Assembly: GCF_039978735.1 (NCBI RefSeq)
Contig: NZ_JBDWAS010000043.1
Location: 124,001-188,000 of the forward strand
From: Maricaulis sp039978735
GTDB lineage: Bacteria > Pseudomonadota > Alphaproteobacteria > Caulobacterales > Maricaulaceae
DNA: 64,000 nucleotides
Reading direction: 5' to 3'
Both the position numbers and the translations under genes were made by a program. Position 1 is the stretch's first letter; each line of letters starts with the position of its first letter. Under the pieces are notes generated by a model that saw nothing but the letters and a program-made list of their open reading frames with translations, ran no database searches and was not told the DNA's origin. This document shows, piece by piece, positions 53,108-60,245 of the stretch.

Positions 53108-53151
53108 GCGACGGGCGCCGAAGGCCTCTCCCGCGGCTTTCAACCCGTCAC
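53108..53151 (-). ncRNA. structured leader hairpin before ardC
   Basis: On the minus-strand RNA, GUGACGGG pairs with CCCGUCGC (8 bp, one U-G wobble); the inner stem GCCG/CGGC may be extended by GG/CC across small bulges. GGAGAU follows at once and the ATG is 11 bases from the hairpin. The outer stem is almost identical to that before parB while the inner part differs, as expected of a conserved structure. Confidence 0.65.
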
Positions 53152-53551
53152 GGCTCTCTCCACCGAACTCTCACTCTTAGTGTTGCGGCGCCGCGAGTAG
53201 CGCGCCGTTGACTGAAACATCCCGAAAGCGGACATTGGCGAGCTGGATCTCGAATGCCAGAACTTCACCAGAAGTAAAATGCTAAAGACTGTACCGCAAT
53301 ACGATCACCAAAAGTGGGCTTCTCCTTACTGGAGCGCGGCGTCTTTATACCCATCTCTGACCATCTCTGGGGGTGGTGGCCCGCAATCATCCTGAAGAGA
53401 ACCCGCTTCATCGGTCGATTTGGGCTCGAACTAGCTGCAATTATCAATACACCTTGCGCTCACTTCGCCACCTTTCCCAAAATTTACCAAAGGGTGTTGT
53501 CACAAAACATGGAACGGTCTCGAAGTCCGCAGTGAATGCGATCCGGGACAA
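53152..53551. other. intergenic region at the ICE/metal-block junction
   Basis: No gene is supported. The stretch is AT-richer than average in its middle part (53260-53520) and marks the junction between the ICE core and the second metal block. ATCCCGAAAGCGGAC at 53219-53233 recurs at 8871-8885. Short open frames (for example 53314-53535) lack a ribosome-binding site. Confidence 0.45.
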
Positions 53552-54634
53552 TCACGCCGACCGGGTGACGCGGAAAAGCCAGGCCGCAGGGACTTTCAGG
53601 AACAGGCTGGGGCGTTCGACGAAATGCCAGGACGCCGCGGCGATCGGCATCGTGACAACGAGCGCTGCGAGTCCTGTCTCAACCGGGCTTGCCTCCGGTT
53701 TCATCACCAGGACGGCCTGCATGACAGGATAGTGCCAGATGTAAACGCCGTAGGACCAGTCTGGCATCCGGTGCCACGCCGGCAAGCCCCCGAGCCGCGC
53801 GAAGGCGATCCAGAACAGACCGGTCGCCAACGCCAGATTGAGGAAAGGCTCGGCCAGCGGTGACGCGCCGGCCAGCCACCAGGCCCCCGCAGCAGCGATT
53901 GCGGGCCACGGAGACACCGGCCAATGGCGACGCAGGGCATGGATGAGCATGCCAAGCGCGAAGGGGGCCGACAATCGCGCGGACGCGGTCAGCATGCCGG
54001 GGATATCCTGATCGGCGCCGGTCAGAGCCGCATGCCCGAGTGTTGTGACCAGATAGAGGCCAAGCGCCGTGCGGAGTGTCCATGGCAGGGGCGACAGCAC
54101 CAGAACGCCGGCACCGATATAGGCCAGGACTTCGTAGCGCAGCGTCCACAGGGGCGCCGAGAACTCCCCGCTCCAGGGGTTGTCCGCAAAGACGCCTGCC
54201 GGACCCTGCGAGGTATCGAGAAAGCCCAGGACATGAAGCGGAAACCGCCATGTCGCCGGAGACGACCAGTATTCGCCCGCCGATACCGTCGTGACCAGCG
54301 GTCCAATCACCAGGACTGCGGCCAGCGACAGCACGACAAGTGCCGGCATGATACGCAGGGCTCGGGCCACTGCAAAGGAAACGGCGTCCTTGCGGCGCTC
54401 CAGACTGCTGGCGATCAGGAATCCCGATACGATGAAAAAGCCATTCACGGCGGCATAGCTGAGCGACCAGCCATGAAGGGCGAGCGGCGGCGGGTATCCA
54501 GGCCCCTGCGTCACGATCACAGCATGCTCGATCAGTACAGCGCCAGCCAATATCAGCCGGATGAGCGTGAACCGGTTTCTGGTGCCCTGAAAGGCCTCGG
54601 CGATTGTTGTGGCGCGAAAGATTGGCATCCCCAT
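53552..54634 (-). CDS. acyltransferase 3 family membrane protein, copy 2
   Basis: The 360-residue protein shares the motifs of the protein at 24808 in the same order: IAEAFQGTRNRFTLIRLILA, LIEHAVIV, NGFFIVSGFLIASSLERR, LWTLRYEVLAYIG and WSYGVYIWHYPV. It has about ten membrane helices. It is the last gene of the minus-strand block starting at 58035. The paralogues differ too much to be a recent copy. A role in envelope modification in metal stress is inferred from the repeated context only. Confidence 0.85.
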   Translation of the reverse strand: MGMPIFRATTIAEAFQGTRNRFTLIRLILAGAVLIEHAVIVTQGPGYPPPLALHGWSLSYAAVNGFFIVSGFLIASSLERRKDAVSFAVARALRIMPALVVLSLAAVLVIGPLVTTVSAGEYWSSPATWRFPLHVLGFLDTSQGPAGVFADNPWSGEFSAPLWTLRYEVLAYIGAGVLVLSPLPWTLRTALGLYLVTTLGHAALTGADQDIPGMLTASARLSAPFALGMLIHALRRHWPVSPWPAIAAAGAWWLAGASPLAEPFLNLALATGLFWIAFARLGGLPAWHRMPDWSYGVYIWHYPVMQAVLVMKPEASPVETGLAALVVTMPIAAASWHFVERPSLFLKVPAAWLFRVTRSA

Positions 54635-54707
54635 CTCGATTTGATGGGAATACGCAGCGAGCCCCTTTAGCCCTCATGCAAAGACGGGCCCGAAAAAGCC
54701 GGGACAG

Positions 54708-55439
54708 TCAGACCGCGGCCCGACGGCGGGCGAGCTCCATGCGGACCAGTCGCTGAAGGCGCAGGACAAGAAGCACAAGCCCCGCCAGCACGGTCACGAG
54801 GGCAAGGGCAGCGGCCGTGATCACCAAGGGATTATTGAAGTTTTCCCGCGCCTTGTAGTCCATGATGTGGAGCATCCAGAAGAAGTCGTAGAAGCGCCAG
54901 GCATCATTGCGCCGGGCGCTCACGAGACCGGTCTGCGGGTCGACATAAAGACGTGTGCCTTCACCGTCGGAAAAGCTGATCCGCCAGGCTGGCCCGGCCC
55001 GCCGGTATTCCCAGGTTGGCGTCTCGAAATACTCAACCGGGCCGATGTCCGCTCGACCGGCATAATCGCGAAGGGCGACAGCCTGTGCGGTATCGCGATC
55101 GAGCGGTGTGAGGCGTTCGCCCGACCGCGCATCTATGAGATCGTGTCCGCCGTCCAACCGGACAAGGCTGTAGACCGGCCGGTCAAGCCAGGTCTCCAGC
55201 GTGACCGAGCGGATGCCTTCACCGATGTCCGCAGCGCGAATGGCGGCGTCCAGCGGCATCAGCCCGTCCAGGGCGAGCGGCCGGTCGATCGCCGGCGCGA
55301 TATTATGCTCGCCGCGCACCCGCTCTATCGGGATTACACTCATCACCACGCCGCCCGTGACCCAGAGAATAATCTGTATTCCCACAGCCAGCGCCAGCCA
55401 TTTGTGAACACGGATTGTCCAGCGCAGCAAAGCGGTCAT
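54708..55439 (-). CDS. PepSY-domain membrane protein
   Basis: The 243-residue protein has an N-terminal membrane helix (WLALAVGIQIILWVTGGVVM), a periplasmic part with two PepSY-like repeats (RPVYSLVRLDGGHDLIDARS; WRISFSDGEGTRLYVDPQTG) and a C-terminal membrane helix (ALALVTVLAGLVLLVLRL). HKW and MLHIMDY are typical of PepSY_TM proteins linked to metal or iron reduction. GGAG precedes its ATG. It lies between a His/Met-rich protein and the acyltransferase, in the presumed CnrH-controlled unit. Confidence 0.8.
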   Translation of the reverse strand: MTALLRWTIRVHKWLALAVGIQIILWVTGGVVMSVIPIERVRGEHNIAPAIDRPLALDGLMPLDAAIRAADIGEGIRSVTLETWLDRPVYSLVRLDGGHDLIDARSGERLTPLDRDTAQAVALRDYAGRADIGPVEYFETPTWEYRRAGPAWRISFSDGEGTRLYVDPQTGLVSARRNDAWRFYDFFWMLHIMDYKARENFNNPLVITAAALALVTVLAGLVLLVLRLQRLVRMELARRRAAV

Positions 55440-55514
55440 CTTTCTATACTCCGGTCATGAAAAGGGGTTCCGGAGTGCCCGGAACCCGGTATGTCTGGAA
55501 TGCACCGGTTGATG

Positions 55515-55895
55515 CTAGCCGTTGTGGTGGGACCGGCCGGCTTGCGGCGCGTCGTCAGTGCCGTGATGACCGGAATGCGCCGCGCCGTGGTCATGCTCTT
55601 CGTGCATGTGCTGTTCCGCGTGCCCGCCCATGCTGTCGTCAGCATGCATCATGGCGTGACAAGCCTGCATGCGGTTGCGGGCTTCCTCATCCATATCGGC
55701 CATGGCCGCGTCATGGGTTTCGGCATCGCCCATATGTTGCTCGTGCAGCGCGTGGCATTCCGCCATGGTGACCTGAGGCGCCTCATTTTGCGCGCCGTGT
55801 TCACCGTGCCCGCTGTGCTCCTGCGCGAAAGACGGTGCCGCGGACGAAGCCAGCAGAATGGCCGCAATGGTCGTGTATGCCTGGAAGTGGGTCAT
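55515..55895 (-). CDS. His/Met-rich exported protein
   Basis: The ATG at 55895 begins a signal peptide (YTTIAAILLASSAAPSFAQ). The mature part of the 126-residue product is filled with His and Met: EHSGHGEHG, ECHALHEQHMGD, CHAMMHADDSMGGHAEQHMH, GHHGTDD, SHHNG. Such a composition strongly suggests periplasmic binding of copper or another soft or borderline metal. It has no recognised fold. It follows the sigma factor gene in the same direction. Confidence 0.78.
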   Translation of the reverse strand: MTHFQAYTTIAAILLASSAAPSFAQEHSGHGEHGAQNEAPQVTMAECHALHEQHMGDAETHDAAMADMDEEARNRMQACHAMMHADDSMGGHAEQHMHEEHDHGAAHSGHHGTDDAPQAGRSHHNG

Positions 55896-55935
55896 GTCAG
55901 ATCCTTGTTCTGGTTGGCGCAGTACAAGGACTACG

Positions 55936-56517
55936 TCAGCGGGAAGCATCTCCCTCATCGCCGAACTGCACTTTCAGCGCCTTCCGGGCCCGGTAGATCC
56001 GCACTTCGACTGCTTTCGCGGACAGCCCCATCAGCGCTCCGATCCCGGCCAGGCTCATGCCTTCCATCGCAGAAAGGAGCAGGGGGGTGCGCAACCCCTC
56101 AGGCAGCTCTGCCACCAGGGCACTGACACGGCGCAAATCGTCACGATCTTCGGTCACACGCTCCGGTCCGGCCTCTGCGGAGGGCATGCCGGAGAAATCC
56201 GTCTCCGCGCCGACCCAGCGCAGCACAGCCCGGCGGCGATGGTGATCGCGGATCTTGTTGCGCACAATGGCGAACAGCCAGGTCTCGAAAGGTCGCGCAG
56301 AATCGTACCGGTGAAGGTTGCGATGCAGGGCAACGAAGCTTTCCTGGGCAATATCGTCGGCCTCGCTGGCCGATCCCAGGTTCGCCCGGGCAAAACGGAC
56401 GACCCGGCCCGCATGCCGGGTCATCAGCATGTCGAACGCCCGGCGGTCGCCATCGGCCGCCCGGCTCACGAGTTCAGTATCCGAAGGGGCATGTTGTTCT
56501 GCGTTAGTGCCCGGCAT
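55936..56517 (-). CDS. ECF-type RNA polymerase sigma factor (CnrH-like)
   Basis: The 193-residue protein has sigma region 2 (ADGDRRAFDMLMTRHAGRVV, DIAQESFVALHRNLHRYD, ETWLFAIVRNKIRDHHRRR) and region 4 (LPEGLRTPLLLSAMEGMSLA, LMGLSAKAVEVRIYRARKAL). It overlaps the sensor gene upstream by 14 bp. Order anti-sigma, sensor, sigma is the cnrYXH/nccYXH arrangement of cobalt/nickel resistance. It probably drives the surrounding genes on release from the membrane complex; the promoters it reads were not identified. Confidence 0.88.
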   Translation of the reverse strand: MPGTNAEQHAPSDTELVSRAADGDRRAFDMLMTRHAGRVVRFARANLGSASEADDIAQESFVALHRNLHRYDSARPFETWLFAIVRNKIRDHHRRRAVLRWVGAETDFSGMPSAEAGPERVTEDRDDLRRVSALVAELPEGLRTPLLLSAMEGMSLAGIGALMGLSAKAVEVRIYRARKALKVQFGDEGDASR

Positions 56518-56938
56518 TGAAGGCTTGCACCAGTTTCTCGTCGAACCGGGCCTGCTGCTCCGGATCAAGCGTGGCGCGCATCGCCAGGATATGGTTGAGA
56601 CTGGCGAGCTGCAGCTCGCCCATAACATCGTGAAAACGCGCCGCCTCGGCCCGCACCTCCGGCGACAGGGCCTTGTCGCGCACCAGAACCTCGCCGAGTG
56701 CCTGACGAGCGTCGAACACGTCCTGCTCAAGCCGGACGCGTTCGCTTTCAAAGGCAGTTTCCAGCTCGGCGATAGCCGTTTCCTGGCGCGTACTCAGGAC
56801 GAGTTCGTGATGCACGATCTCATGAAGGCCATCGGCTTTCGCATCTTCGGCTTCGAAGACGTGCAGTCCGGTCCAGACACCGGCCAGTCCGGCAAGAAAC
56901 CCCAGGATCGAAGCAAAAATACCGGCTCTGATCATCAT
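56504..56938 (-). CDS. periplasmic heavy-metal sensor (CnrX/Spy-like)
   Basis: The 144-residue protein has an N-terminal membrane anchor (AGIFASILGFLAGLAGVWTG) and an all-helical periplasmic domain with CnrX/CpxP/Spy character: LHEIVHHELVLSTRQETAIA, LEQDVFDARQALGEVLV, ARFHDVMGELQ. HEIVHHEL gives clustered His/Glu ligands as in CnrX. It is expected to sense metal outside the inner membrane and pass it to the anti-sigma. Overlaps on both sides show tight coupling. Confidence 0.82.
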   Translation of the reverse strand: MMIRAGIFASILGFLAGLAGVWTGLHVFEAEDAKADGLHEIVHHELVLSTRQETAIAELETAFESERVRLEQDVFDARQALGEVLVRDKALSPEVRAEAARFHDVMGELQLASLNHILAMRATLDPEQQARFDEKLVQAFNAGH

Positions 56939-57246
56939 CGCGCTCCAGCCCCTGTGCCAACGACAACAACGATGGAGTAGGCAGATTCAGGATCGAACAC
57001 GTCCAGAGCGTCGCCCTGATGTTCGCGAACAATCATCGAACCGGCGACCGTTCCCACAACAAGTGCAAGACATGCGGGGGCCGCACGCCATCCAAGCGCG
57101 GGGACGAAATCGTCAAACCACTTTCTGCGGTCCCGTGGCGATCCGTCGATCCGCTGCCAGACAGCGGCATTGAACGCCGGACCGGGCGTCGGCTCGGGCA
57201 GACCCGACAGCCGGTCAAGCATGTCGTCGGGTGTTTTTGAATCCAT
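56935..57246 (-). CDS. anti-sigma factor (CnrY-like)
   Basis: The 103-residue protein has a cytoplasmic N-terminus of about 55 residues (DDMLDRLSGLPEPTPGPAFN, WQRIDGSPRDRRKW), one membrane helix (APACLALVVGTVAGSMIV) and a periplasmic end. This is the layout of CnrY, which holds the sigma factor at the membrane. Sequence conservation in this family is low, so the call rests on topology and gene order. GGAGAAG precedes the ATG. It overlaps the sensor gene by 4 bp. Confidence 0.72.
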   Translation of the reverse strand: MDSKTPDDMLDRLSGLPEPTPGPAFNAAVWQRIDGSPRDRRKWFDDFVPALGWRAAPACLALVVGTVAGSMIVREHQGDALDVFDPESAYSIVVVVGTGAGAR

Positions 57247-57261
57247 CTTCTCCGAACTCCT

Positions 57262-58035
57262 TCAACCGCCAATCAGATGACGCAATCCGCCATGGGCCAG
57301 GCTCCCGCCCAGAAAGCCGTTCATCGCAACCGCGAGCCCCGCGAGATAAACGCCCGACGGTGCCAGCAGACCAATGATCCGTCCGGGCCAGCGGACGCGC
57401 CACTCGACCAGCCCGACAAGACCAAGCGACCCCACGGCCAATGCCGTGCCCAGCACCCGGTGGGCGAACATGACACCGTCTTCGCCAGACGTCATCGGAC
57501 CGGCATGTGCCCATCCGAGAAACCCCGCTGCGACGCCGCCCAGTGCTCCGATCCAGACCAGGAAGCGGACTGTCTGGACATTGCCGCCGGGAAGGCCGGC
57601 CTGCGTCAGGATCTGGGCCAGTGCCGCCGCCATGAGCAGGGCGATGGGGAAATGAACCGCAACACTGTGCAGAACACCCAGGCGCGCCATGGCCCGTTCG
57701 AACGCCGTCTGTGGCCCGTTCTCGCCCCAATGGGCATGTCCCGATTCCGCTGCCCCGGCGGGGGCGCCGTGATCGTGCTGATCCTCATGGCGAGCACCCG
57801 GCTCCCGGTCCGGACCTGCATGATCATGGGTTACCCCATGGTCGACCGCGCCTTCAGCCCCTTGCTCAGGGGCGGTTGTCTCCTCATGCGCGGCTTCAGC
57901 GGGATGCTCGGCCGGCGGATGTGCCTGTGCCGATGGAGCCCAAACGGCGAGGACAAGAAAAAGACCGGCGATAAGCCGAAATATGTTTGGACCCGTCACG
58001 CGCTGCTCCCGAATACTGACACGGAGTCTACGCAT
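57262..58035 (-). CDS. DUF2231 membrane protein with His-rich leader segment
   Basis: The 257-residue protein starts at the ATG at 58035. A signal/anchor helix (LIAGLFLVLAVWAPSAQAH) is followed by a periplasmic His/Asp/Glu-rich stretch (HPPAEHPAEAAHEET, DHGVTHDHAGPD, HEDQHDHGA). The C-terminal half has four membrane helices with the DUF2231 pattern (VAVHFPIALLMAAALAQIL, VMFAHRVLGTALAVGSLGLV). DUF2231 proteins may be redox or heme-related membrane proteins; the metal-binding tail suggests use in metal stress. It is the first gene of the cnr-like unit, 15 bp upstream of the anti-sigma gene. Confidence 0.78.
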   Translation of the reverse strand: MRRLRVSIREQRVTGPNIFRLIAGLFLVLAVWAPSAQAHPPAEHPAEAAHEETTAPEQGAEGAVDHGVTHDHAGPDREPGARHEDQHDHGAPAGAAESGHAHWGENGPQTAFERAMARLGVLHSVAVHFPIALLMAAALAQILTQAGLPGGNVQTVRFLVWIGALGGVAAGFLGWAHAGPMTSGEDGVMFAHRVLGTALAVGSLGLVGLVEWRVRWPGRIIGLLAPSGVYLAGLAVAMNGFLGGSLAHGGLRHLIGG

Positions 58036-58084
58036 CGTATTCCGCAATCCCTCGCGGACATGGCAGCAGTTGCGCGGCCCCGCT

Positions 58085-58106
58085 CTGCCGGCCCGTGGAC
58101 CGGCAG
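58085..58106. terminator. hairpin after ppk2
   Basis: CTGCCGG and CCGGCAG form a 7-bp stem with an 8-base loop, starting 3 bases after the stop codon of the ppk2 gene. It probably ends the copA-permease-ppk2 transcript and separates it from the DUF2231 unit. No T-tract is seen. Confidence 0.5.
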
Positions 58107-58108
58107 TC

Positions 58109-58867
58109 TCAGAGCGCGAGGAAGCCGGGCTCCGCCAGAGCGTCCTGACCGTGGCGGAGCCGTCCGCCGAAAGCCTCGAGCGCCGGCGGATCGACCCATT
58201 CACATTCCACTGCGCCCAGGATTTCGGCCATGACCGTCAGACGGGCGCAGCGCTTGTCGTCGGCCGCGACGACACGCCAGGGCAGGTCGTCAGGACCGGT
58301 CTCGGCGAGCATGCGGTTGCGGGCCTGCGAATACGCGTCCCACTTGTCGAGCGCGACGGCATCGACCGGGCTGGACTTCCAGGCGGTCAGCGGGCTGGTG
58401 CGGCGTTCGGCGAGGCGCCGAGCCTGTTCGTCCCGCGAAATATCGAGATAGAATTTCAGCACTGTCGTGCCGGACGCAGCGATCAGCCGTTCGAAGGCGA
58501 GCACATCGCGATAAAAGGCCTCGCACTCGTCTTCCGAACAGAACTCCATCACCCGTTCGACGCCGGCCCGGTTGTACCAGGACCTGTTGAACAGGACGAT
58601 TTCGCCATCGGCCGGCAGGTGCGGCACGAAGCGCTGAAAGTACCAGGACGCGCGATCGCGCTCGGTCGGCTTTCCCAGGGCGACAACCCGCGTCTCACGC
58701 GGGCTCATATGCTGCACGATACGCTTGATCGCACCGTCTTTCCCGGCCGCGTCGCGACCTTCCAGGATCACGACGAGCCGCTGTTCGTGCGCAATGAGGT
58801 GGCGCTGCAGCGCCACCAGCTGGATCTGCAGCGCCCGTTTGTGCCGTCTGTACTCAGTGCGATTCAT
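58109..58867 (-). CDS. ppk2: polyphosphate kinase 2 (PPK2)
   Basis: The 252-residue protein starts at the ATG at 58867, 14 bp inside the end of the permease gene. Walker A-like EGRDAAGKDGAIKRI (about 36-50), the lid-region FNRSWYNRAGVERVM and KFYLDISRDEQARRL are PPK2 hallmarks. PPK2 moves phosphate between polyphosphate and nucleoside di- or monophosphates. Polyphosphate binds metals, and its breakdown is linked with metal export, so a place in a copper operon makes sense. The single-domain length is normal. Confidence 0.9.
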   Translation of the reverse strand: MNRTEYRRHKRALQIQLVALQRHLIAHEQRLVVILEGRDAAGKDGAIKRIVQHMSPRETRVVALGKPTERDRASWYFQRFVPHLPADGEIVLFNRSWYNRAGVERVMEFCSEDECEAFYRDVLAFERLIAASGTTVLKFYLDISRDEQARRLAERRTSPLTAWKSSPVDAVALDKWDAYSQARNRMLAETGPDDLPWRVVAADDKRCARLTVMAEILGAVECEWVDPPALEAFGGRLRHGQDALAEPGFLAL

Positions 58868-60233
58868 CAGATCTCCCCGCTTGTGAGCGCGCTTCGTCGG
58901 GCAAGGGCCCCGGACCGGGGTCGTGCTGACGCCAGCGCGACAGGTAGAGCCGTTCGAGCCCGAAGGTTGCCACAACGCCACCCACCGCGATCACGATGAT
59001 CCACGGGTCCTGCATCGCCTTGAGGCTCATGAATGCTCCCAGCGCAAGCAGGTCCAGCACGATTGCCGCGACCAAAACAGCCGGGTGTGCGCCGATATCC
59101 TCGCGCATCCGCCGCAATACGCCCCAATGAATGATGATGTCCATGACGAGATAGAAAATCGCGCCGAGCGAAGCGATGCGGCCGAGATCGAACAGCGCAG
59201 CCAGCAGACCTGCCAGTACTACGGTGTAGACCAGCGTATGGCTCTGGATCCGGCCCGGCATGCCGAAATGCCGGTGCGGGATCAACTTCATGTCGGTCAG
59301 CATCGCCAGCATACGCGAGACCGCGAATATGCTGGCTATCACACCAGAGGCTGTCGCGATGATGGCGAGGACCACCGTGAACCAGACGCCTGCATTGCCC
59401 AGTGCCGGGCGCGCGGCTTCGGCCAGAGAATAGTCCCGCGCTGCCGAAATCTCCTCGACCGTCAGCGCCGAGCCGACGGCCAGGCTGACGAGCACGTAGA
59501 TGACGAGGCAGATTCCCAGCGAAATCATGATCGCCCGGCCGACATTGCGCTTCGGATCTACCACCTCGCCGCCGGAATTGGTGATCGTGGTGAAGCCCTT
59601 GTAAGCGAGGATTGCCAGCGCAGTGCCCGCCAGGAAACCACCGGCCGAACTGAGCACACTGCTGTCATCACCGCCGGACCCGGACGCTGCATACTCAAAA
59701 CCGGAGGCCCACAGCGCGATGACGGCGAAGATGAGGACGCCACCCACCTTGGCGATAGCCGCCAGTTTGGAGAGTGTGCCGATCGCCTCGTTTCCGGCGA
59801 TATTGACCAGGAAAGCCGCCACGATCAGCCCGATCGACAGGACTGGCACTAGCCAGTCCAAACCCTCGGCATCGAAAAGCTGCAGCGTGTATGTGGCGAA
59901 GGTTCGTGCGACCAGGCTTTCATTGATCACCATCGAGAAAGCCATCAGCAGTGCTGCGCCGCCAGTCACCGTCACGGGGCCATACGCCTTTTCCAGGATC
60001 ATCGCGATCCCGCCAGCGGAGGGATATTTGGCTGACATCTTGATGTAGGTGTAGGCACTCAGCGCGCTGATCACCGCCGCTAAGACAAAGGCGAGCGGAA
60101 AGAGCGGGCCGGCAAACTCCGCGACCTGTCCGGTCAGTGCGAAGATGCCGGCCCCTATCATCACCCCGGTCCCCATGGCCACGGTTCCTGCCAAGGTCAG
60201 ACTGCCAGATTTGTAACCGTGTTCCACAGACAT
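58854..60233 (-). CDS. APC-family amino acid permease
   Basis: The 459-residue protein has about 12 membrane helices. GVMIGAGIFALTGQVAEFAG is the family's unwound TM1 substrate-binding segment; AILAYKGFTTITNSGGEVVDPKRNVGRA is the TM6 and following loop region (shown only in part here as AYKGFTTITNSGGEV). An amino acid or polyamine substrate cannot be told from sequence. It lies 12 bp after copA and overlaps ppk2, so it is part of a copper-type operon, which is unusual. Confidence 0.87.
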   Translation of the reverse strand: MSVEHGYKSGSLTLAGTVAMGTGVMIGAGIFALTGQVAEFAGPLFPLAFVLAAVISALSAYTYIKMSAKYPSAGGIAMILEKAYGPVTVTGGAALLMAFSMVINESLVARTFATYTLQLFDAEGLDWLVPVLSIGLIVAAFLVNIAGNEAIGTLSKLAAIAKVGGVLIFAVIALWASGFEYAASGSGGDDSSVLSSAGGFLAGTALAILAYKGFTTITNSGGEVVDPKRNVGRAIMISLGICLVIYVLVSLAVGSALTVEEISAARDYSLAEAARPALGNAGVWFTVVLAIIATASGVIASIFAVSRMLAMLTDMKLIPHRHFGMPGRIQSHTLVYTVVLAGLLAALFDLGRIASLGAIFYLVMDIIIHWGVLRRMREDIGAHPAVLVAAIVLDLLALGAFMSLKAMQDPWIIVIAVGGVVATFGLERLYLSRWRQHDPGPGPLPDEARSQAGRSDESH

Positions 60234-60245
60234 CTCCTGCAGGGA

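Noticed and set aside
8871..53233. 15-bp direct repeat ATCCCGAAAGCGGAC at 8871-8885 and 53219-53233 as att sites of a 44-kb element
   Set aside because: The first copy is half of a hairpin terminator, a degraded version also occurs at 27237, and no integrase or tRNA adjoins either copy; chance or a common terminator-type sequence is more likely.
53314..53535. Plus-strand frame of 73 codons at the ICE/metal junction
   Set aside because: No ribosome-binding site, no family, mixed composition; it is not supported.
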